This document shows, one piece after another, positions 59,692-64,000 of a stretch of 64,000 nucleotides of DNA. Each line of letters opens with the position of its first letter. The first letter of the stretch is position 1. Source of the stretch: JAJKIP01 sp037200685 (lineage in GTDB: Bacteria; Bacteroidota; Bacteroidia; Chitinophagales; Chitinophagaceae); the NCBI GenBank assembly GCA_037200685.1, contig JBBCIG010000019.1, positions 329,880-393,879 of the forward strand, read 5' to 3'. Below the pieces are notes generated by a model. That model did no database searches, was not told the origin of the DNA, and saw only the letters and a list, made by a program, of their open reading frames with translations. A program made the position numbers and the translations under genes.

Positions 59692-60441
59692 ATGGACAGC
59701 ACATCGGTTAAGCCGGGTATTTCAATTTTTTTTCCTGTTTATAATGATGAAAGAACTGTAAGAAATGTGGCAGAAAAGGCTTTGCGAATTGCGAAGGAGA
59801 TTGCAGATAATTGCGAGGTTATTATTATTAATGATTGCAGCCCGGATAATTCAGGAAAAATCGCCGATGAACTGGCAGAAGAATATAAGCCATACATAAG
59901 GGTTATACATCATCCTAAAAACCTGGGATATGGCGCGGCTGTGAAATCGGGGTTTAGAAATTCCAATTATGAATGGATTTGCTTTACCGATGGTGATGAT
60001 GAGTATGATCTTGAAGATTTAAAGAGAATGGTCAAGCTAAAAGATTTTTATGACCTTATCATTACATTCAGATATAAAAAAATCTACTCAAACAAGAGGA
60101 TATTTATATCAAATATTTATAACCGGGTGCTTCGCTGGTTATTCAGGACAAAATATAGGGATATAAGTACTGGTCTGCGGTTAATGAGAAAATCCTTGTT
60201 GAGGGAAATTGAATTAACTTCAGACTCCCCTTTTATCGGGGCTGAAATAACTATTAAGACAATGCTGAAAGGCTATCGTGTAGGTGAAATGGGGATTCAA
60301 ACCTTTCCCAGGGAGTTTGGAAAAGGCGCTTCTGTAAGTTTCAAAAATATTATGAAAACAGTAAAGGATATGCGCCGTATACGAAAAGAAATATTCTCAA
60401 ACAATTATGACCTGCCCAAGGGTCGTAGACGGTCAAATTAA
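59692..60441 (+). CDS. family 2 glycosyltransferase (polyprenyl-P sugar synthase-like)
   Basis: A 249-residue GT-A protein; ATG 59692 is chosen over TTG 59686. SIFFPVYNDERTVRNVAEKA, VIIINDCSPDNSG, the metal motif FTDGDDEYD (DxD) and a later ISTGLRLMRKSLL resemble dolichyl/undecaprenyl-phosphate sugar synthases, but without their membrane tail. It may build a lipid-linked sugar for the membrane transferases downstream. Confidence 0.82.
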   Translation: MDSTSVKPGISIFFPVYNDERTVRNVAEKALRIAKEIADNCEVIIINDCSPDNSGKIADELAEEYKPYIRVIHHPKNLGYGAAVKSGFRNSNYEWICFTDGDDEYDLEDLKRMVKLKDFYDLIITFRYKKIYSNKRIFISNIYNRVLRWLFRTKYRDISTGLRLMRKSLLREIELTSDSPFIGAEITIKTMLKGYRVGEMGIQTFPREFGKGASVSFKNIMKTVKDMRRIRKEIFSNNYDLPKGRRRSN

Positions 60442-60467
60442 TTCTCTTAATTATAAACGTTTTACAA

Positions 60468-61124
60468 GTGAATTACGATCGTATATATAAATACCGTTTC
60501 AAAGGAATTAACCAGGAAAAGAAAATTTTAACCTGGAAGATTATAGCTGATTTTTTATATAAAGAATTGGGTAAGCCCAAAAAAATATTGGACCCGGCTT
60601 GCGGTTTATGTGAGTTTATTAATGCAGTGCCATCTGAAGAAAAATGGGCTATTGATTTGAATGATGAATTTGTTAGTCAATATATTTCTAAGGACGTAAA
60701 AAAAATAATTGGCAATAGTTTAGAAGTAGAATTGCCGGAAAATTATTTTGATGCTGTTTTTATATCTAATTTTTTAGAGCATTTGCACTCCCAGGAAGAA
60801 GTTGCGGATTTTCTCCAAAAAATGTACAAAGCCATTAAGCCAGGTGGACGGATTGCAGTAATGGGCCCCAATTATAAATACATGACGAAGTATTATTTTG
60901 ATTTTGCCGATCATACAGTTGTTTTATCAGAAACGGGAGTTGCTGAGCATTTGTATGGGGCCGGGTTTGATGACCTCAAAATTGTACCCAAATTTCTTCC
61001 CATGTCTTTTCGAAGCCGTTTCCCGGTTAGTAAATTTCTCGTTAATTTATATTTACGAATGCCCTTTGCATGGAAAATTGTCGGGAAACAGTTTTTATTG
61101 GTTGGTATAAAAAGTCAATCCTAA
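60468..61124 (+). CDS. SAM-dependent methyltransferase
   Basis: A 218-residue class I methyltransferase, start GTG 60468. Motif I is ILDPACGLCEFINAV (near 45), then WAIDLNDEFV and VFISNFLEHLHSQEEV; the GG pattern (PGGRIAVMGPNY) follows. The motif-I Gly is PACG, slightly unusual. Like its two relatives in the operon, a glycan substrate is presumed. Confidence 0.75.
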   Translation: MNYDRIYKYRFKGINQEKKILTWKIIADFLYKELGKPKKILDPACGLCEFINAVPSEEKWAIDLNDEFVSQYISKDVKKIIGNSLEVELPENYFDAVFISNFLEHLHSQEEVADFLQKMYKAIKPGGRIAVMGPNYKYMTKYYFDFADHTVVLSETGVAEHLYGAGFDDLKIVPKFLPMSFRSRFPVSKFLVNLYLRMPFAWKIVGKQFLLVGIKSQS

Positions 61125-61189
61125 AATGGTTCTTTTCATAAGACCATGTAGGTACTTATCTTCAGCATTATTAAAGTAACCACAAAGAA

Positions 61190-62617
61190 ATGATAAAACA
61201 ATTGTTGCAAAAGCGCAGTGTTTATTACATGTTATTAGGATTAAACCTGGCAGTTATTTTAGCTGTATTTTATATGTCGGGTAAGGCGGAATTTCCTGAT
61301 GAAAAAGGTTATATTAATATGGCCGACAGTTTCTCAAAAGGTACTTTTTCGTCCTGGTATTTTCTTCCTTATGAAATTCCTGAAACATTGCGTACCTGGG
61401 GATATCCCTTTTTTATCTTTCTCATACAATCTGTTTTTCATTCGATTATTGCCGTAAAAATTACGCAGCTACTCATGTATGCCGGGGCTTTGTTCCTTAT
61501 TTTGGATTTGATGAAACGGTTTAATCCCGGTCTTGTGTACCGTAACGTTTTTCTGCTTATCATTCTTCCTAATTTTCAGCTTGCTTATTATACCGGTCAA
61601 ATAGCAGCGGAATGTGTGAATATATTTTTCCTGGTCCTTTTTGCATACGTTTATTTTGTTCGGCCGGATACGTATAAGAAAATGTTATGGCTTACTTTGT
61701 TGGCTTTTATTATTTACCAGCTAAGGCCATCTTTTTTATTATTCCCCTTCTTCCTTTTAATGTATAAGCTCCTGTTCGAAAGAAAAAACATAGGACAATA
61801 TATACTGTTTTCTTTTTTGTTTTCTCTTAGCTTATTGCCATTTGGTTTTTGGAACCTTAAACACCATGGTGTATTTAAAGTAACGCCACTGGAAGGAGGG
61901 GCTGGGGCGGCCCATTTAGGATATTGGTGTTTTAAGTTACCGGATAATTACATATCAAATTTTTATTGGGGCTCAATAGTTGTTCCTGATATTACTAAGC
62001 CTGCATTTTATTCTGGTGCCGAAAAGAACCAATGGTTGAAGGAATATGAAGAAGAGTGGGGGGAAATGAATAAAAAATTGAAACCTTTTTTTTCTGCTAA
62101 AGATTCCGTCATTGAGCAATCAATGGACTTGAGATACGGACAAGTAAGGCTTTACAATAGCGGGTATACCAAACTAAGAGAAAAACTTTTAACACAATCC
62201 CTTATTGCAAATATTAAAAAAGACCCATGGTTTTATTGTAAAACAAGAGTCTATACTTTAGGCCGGATGTGGTTTACTGGCATTAACCCGGATAAACTTG
62301 CCGCTGCACGGGGTACAATAGGCAAAATCCAGGTCATTTATCCCTTTGCCGTAAGTTTTGTCTTTATTTTTTTAGGATTAGTGCTTGTTTGTGCAGGGGT
62401 ATGTTTTAAGTGGATACGTTGGAAAAAATATTCACTGCTTTTTTTACTGATATTATATTTTGCTCTCGCCCATCTTCCTTTTCTTGTTCAGGGTAGGTAT
62501 ACTGTTCCAGTACATATTTTTATATTGTTTTTACTTTCTGTTCTTATAAGCCAGAAGCTGTCACGTGATAAAAAGCAGGTTAACAGCGGAGCGGACCACT
62601 CAAAAATTAAAACATAA
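61190..62617 (+). CDS. polytopic membrane protein, GT39/PMT-like
   Basis: A 475-residue protein with about ten hydrophobic helices. The N-terminal periplasmic loop after helix 1 has KAEFPDEKGYINMADSFSKG with acidic residues, as in GT-C enzymes of the PMT/ArnT type. It would transfer a sugar from a polyprenyl-phosphate donor on the periplasmic face, consistent with the DprE1/E2-like and GT2 genes upstream. The family assignment rests on topology and the acidic loop. Confidence 0.65.
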   Translation: MIKQLLQKRSVYYMLLGLNLAVILAVFYMSGKAEFPDEKGYINMADSFSKGTFSSWYFLPYEIPETLRTWGYPFFIFLIQSVFHSIIAVKITQLLMYAGALFLILDLMKRFNPGLVYRNVFLLIILPNFQLAYYTGQIAAECVNIFFLVLFAYVYFVRPDTYKKMLWLTLLAFIIYQLRPSFLLFPFFLLMYKLLFERKNIGQYILFSFLFSLSLLPFGFWNLKHHGVFKVTPLEGGAGAAHLGYWCFKLPDNYISNFYWGSIVVPDITKPAFYSGAEKNQWLKEYEEEWGEMNKKLKPFFSAKDSVIEQSMDLRYGQVRLYNSGYTKLREKLLTQSLIANIKKDPWFYCKTRVYTLGRMWFTGINPDKLAAARGTIGKIQVIYPFAVSFVFIFLGLVLVCAGVCFKWIRWKKYSLLFLLILYFALAHLPFLVQGRYTVPVHIFILFLLSVLISQKLSRDKKQVNSGADHSKIKT

Positions 62618-63994
62618 GTGTACACGCCGCCTTTCTTCAGGATAGAAGACATATATCTTGTTCCTTTTTGTGTAGCCATACTTTTTATGATTGGCAAAGC
62701 TGTGAGGAGGAAATATGCGAAGACAGATATCCGGCAATATTTTTACCCGGCAATGTTTTTAAGAATTCTTTTTTGCATTATCCAGGCGTTAATAATGAAT
62801 TTCTATTACGGCGGGGGAGATACTTCCATGTATTACCAGGCAGTATTGGATATGCACAAAGCGATATCTAATGATTTTTCTTTTGTTTATGACATTTACG
62901 GAAATTTGAATGTACGCCCTGATGATCGTTTGTATTCTTATTTCTTGTATGATGAACTTGGATTTACTCATTATTTTATTCTGAACCCACAGAATTATAT
63001 GGTCCCTAAGTTCGGGCTATTTTTTTCGTTTATTTTTTTTAAAAGCTATTTGTGTATATCTATTTGTATCAGTTTTTTTGCTTTTGCAGGTGCCTGGCGT
63101 TTATTTAAAATGTTTTATGATCTTTATCCCCACCTGCATAAAAAAATTGCAATTGCTATATTATTTCTTCCGTCTGTTTTATTTTGGGGTGTTTCATTGT
63201 TGAAGGATTCAATATGTATCGGCGCACTTGGTTTTTTTATTTATGCAGCCTACCAGGTTTTTTTTAAGAAGAGAAAAATAGCAGCATCCGTAGTTGTAAT
63301 AATTATATCGGGATACTTGTTGTTTAATATTAAAGCATATATCTTCCTGTGTTTATTGCCTGCTTTTTTATTATGGCTTTTCCTGGATTTTAATAAAAAG
63401 ATAAAAGATAAAACACTTCGTACGGCAGCTAAAGTTTTTATGACAATAGCATCAGTTTTTGCGGGTTTTTTTTTGGTTCAACAAATTACCTCTATAGAAG
63501 CTGCTAATAGCTTTTCAACAGATAATTTGTTTGATAGTATTGCAATGCAGCAAAAAAGCTTCAGCTATTTTGAAGGAACTGGTTCAAATTTTGAAGTATC
63601 CAAATTTGATAATTCTTTTGTAGGGTTGCTTCTCCTTTTTCCGCAAGGTATTGTTAACACTTTTTTCCGGCCATTTATTTGGGATGTTCGTTCACCTTTA
63701 ATGATCTTAAGTGCTTTAGAAGCATTTGGATTTATTATCCTGACCCTCATGGCTTTTTTTAAGATAGGAATACTCAAAACTTTTGGGTCGATATTTTCCG
63801 ACCCGGTCGCTCTTTTTTGTTTTGTTTTTGCCATAGTTTTCGGGGGAATTATTGGCTTTACTACGTATAATTTTGGCGCATTGGCACGATATAAAATACC
63901 TTGTCTGCCTTTTTATCTTATGATGCTTTTTATTATTATGGATAAATCCGGCAAGTTTTCTTCTCAGTATGTTTTCAGTAAAAGACTATTTTAA
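62618..63994 (+). CDS. polytopic membrane protein, polymerase-like
   Basis: A 458-residue protein, start GTG 62618, directly adjoining the previous gene. About 11 hydrophobic segments; an early loop FYYGGGDTSMYYQAVLDMHK and the segment LPSVLFWGVSLLKDSICIGA recur in polysaccharide polymerase-like (Wzy/EpsG-type) proteins of Bacteroidota. It is the best Wzy candidate of the cluster, though such proteins are hard to identify by sequence. The stop lies six bases before the window end, so the operon may continue. Confidence 0.65.
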   Translation: MYTPPFFRIEDIYLVPFCVAILFMIGKAVRRKYAKTDIRQYFYPAMFLRILFCIIQALIMNFYYGGGDTSMYYQAVLDMHKAISNDFSFVYDIYGNLNVRPDDRLYSYFLYDELGFTHYFILNPQNYMVPKFGLFFSFIFFKSYLCISICISFFAFAGAWRLFKMFYDLYPHLHKKIAIAILFLPSVLFWGVSLLKDSICIGALGFFIYAAYQVFFKKRKIAASVVVIIISGYLLFNIKAYIFLCLLPAFLLWLFLDFNKKIKDKTLRTAAKVFMTIASVFAGFFLVQQITSIEAANSFSTDNLFDSIAMQQKSFSYFEGTGSNFEVSKFDNSFVGLLLLFPQGIVNTFFRPFIWDVRSPLMILSALEAFGFIILTLMAFFKIGILKTFGSIFSDPVALFCFVFAIVFGGIIGFTTYNFGALARYKIPCLPFYLMMLFIIMDKSGKFSSQYVFSKRLF

Positions 63995-64000
63995 TTTATT

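Overview
The window reads as a chromosomal stretch of a Bacteroidota bacterium, most likely of the Chitinophagaceae. The evidence is indirect but consistent: STN/carboxypeptidase-regulatory TonB-dependent receptors, DUF4249 lipoproteins, a fused isobutyryl-CoA mutase, UpxY-type antitermination, a perfect Bacteroidota sigma-A promoter (TTTG-N19-TAnnTTTG), few Shine-Dalgarno sequences, frequent TTG/GTG starts, and AT-rich spacers with G/C palindromes. No rRNA gene or species-level marker is present.

Layout. (1) 1-5.4 kb, mostly minus strand: an M1 peptidase (cut by the window edge), a MurU-like nucleotidyltransferase, an AmgK-like kinase fused to a RapZ C-terminal domain, a GT14 glycosyltransferase and a methyltransferase, with a small DUF6883/DUF4926 pair between. 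(2) 5.5-12.8 kb: fused acyl-CoA mutase IcmF, an amidase lipoprotein and a GH63-type glucosidase. (3) 12.8-21 kb: a TonB-receptor operon with two tandem DUF4249 lipoproteins and an MG2-like surface protein. (4) 21-28.6 kb: an accessory/DNA-repair island (DUF72, UmuC, UmuD-like, DUF559 nuclease, 2'-5' RNA ligase, GxxExxY, radical SAM, TcmP/DUF5131), full of repeats and with two frameshifted genes. (5) 28.6-30.1 kb: a two-gene cytoskeletal operon of a bactofilin and an actin-like ATPase whose phosphate-1 motif is at the C-terminus, as expected for a circular permutation. (6) 30.4-36.5 kb: an RNA island with two short ORFs carrying attenuator-like terminators, two tiny membrane ORFs, eleven tRNA genes, degenerate tRNA pieces, a Trp/Arg/Lys-rich unknown protein, a YkuK-type RNase H-fold protein, a truncated slipin and RtcB. 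(7) 36.6-39.3 kb: a second TonB-dependent receptor. (8) 39.7-64 kb: one long exopolysaccharide operon from a strong promoter: UpxY, Wza-like exporter, Wzc kinase, nucleotide-sugar enzymes, Wzx flippase, glycosyltransferases, methyltransferases, a DprE1/DprE2-like pair and large membrane proteins.

How it works together. The polysaccharide block looks like a complete Wzx/Wzy-type pathway except that some sugar steps (RmlC/RmlD, a sugar aminotransferase) must come from elsewhere. The RNA island combines tRNA genes with RNA ligation, an arrangement suggestive of RNA damage or repair. Several accessory genes (DUF559, RNA ligase, slipin) sit between inverted copies of dispersed repeats, suggesting repeat-mediated gain or decay. 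The observations I would check first are the permuted actin/bactofilin operon, the attenuator-tRNA-RtcB island, the UmuD homologue lacking both catalytic residues, and the DUF559 cassette inside the umuDC operon.
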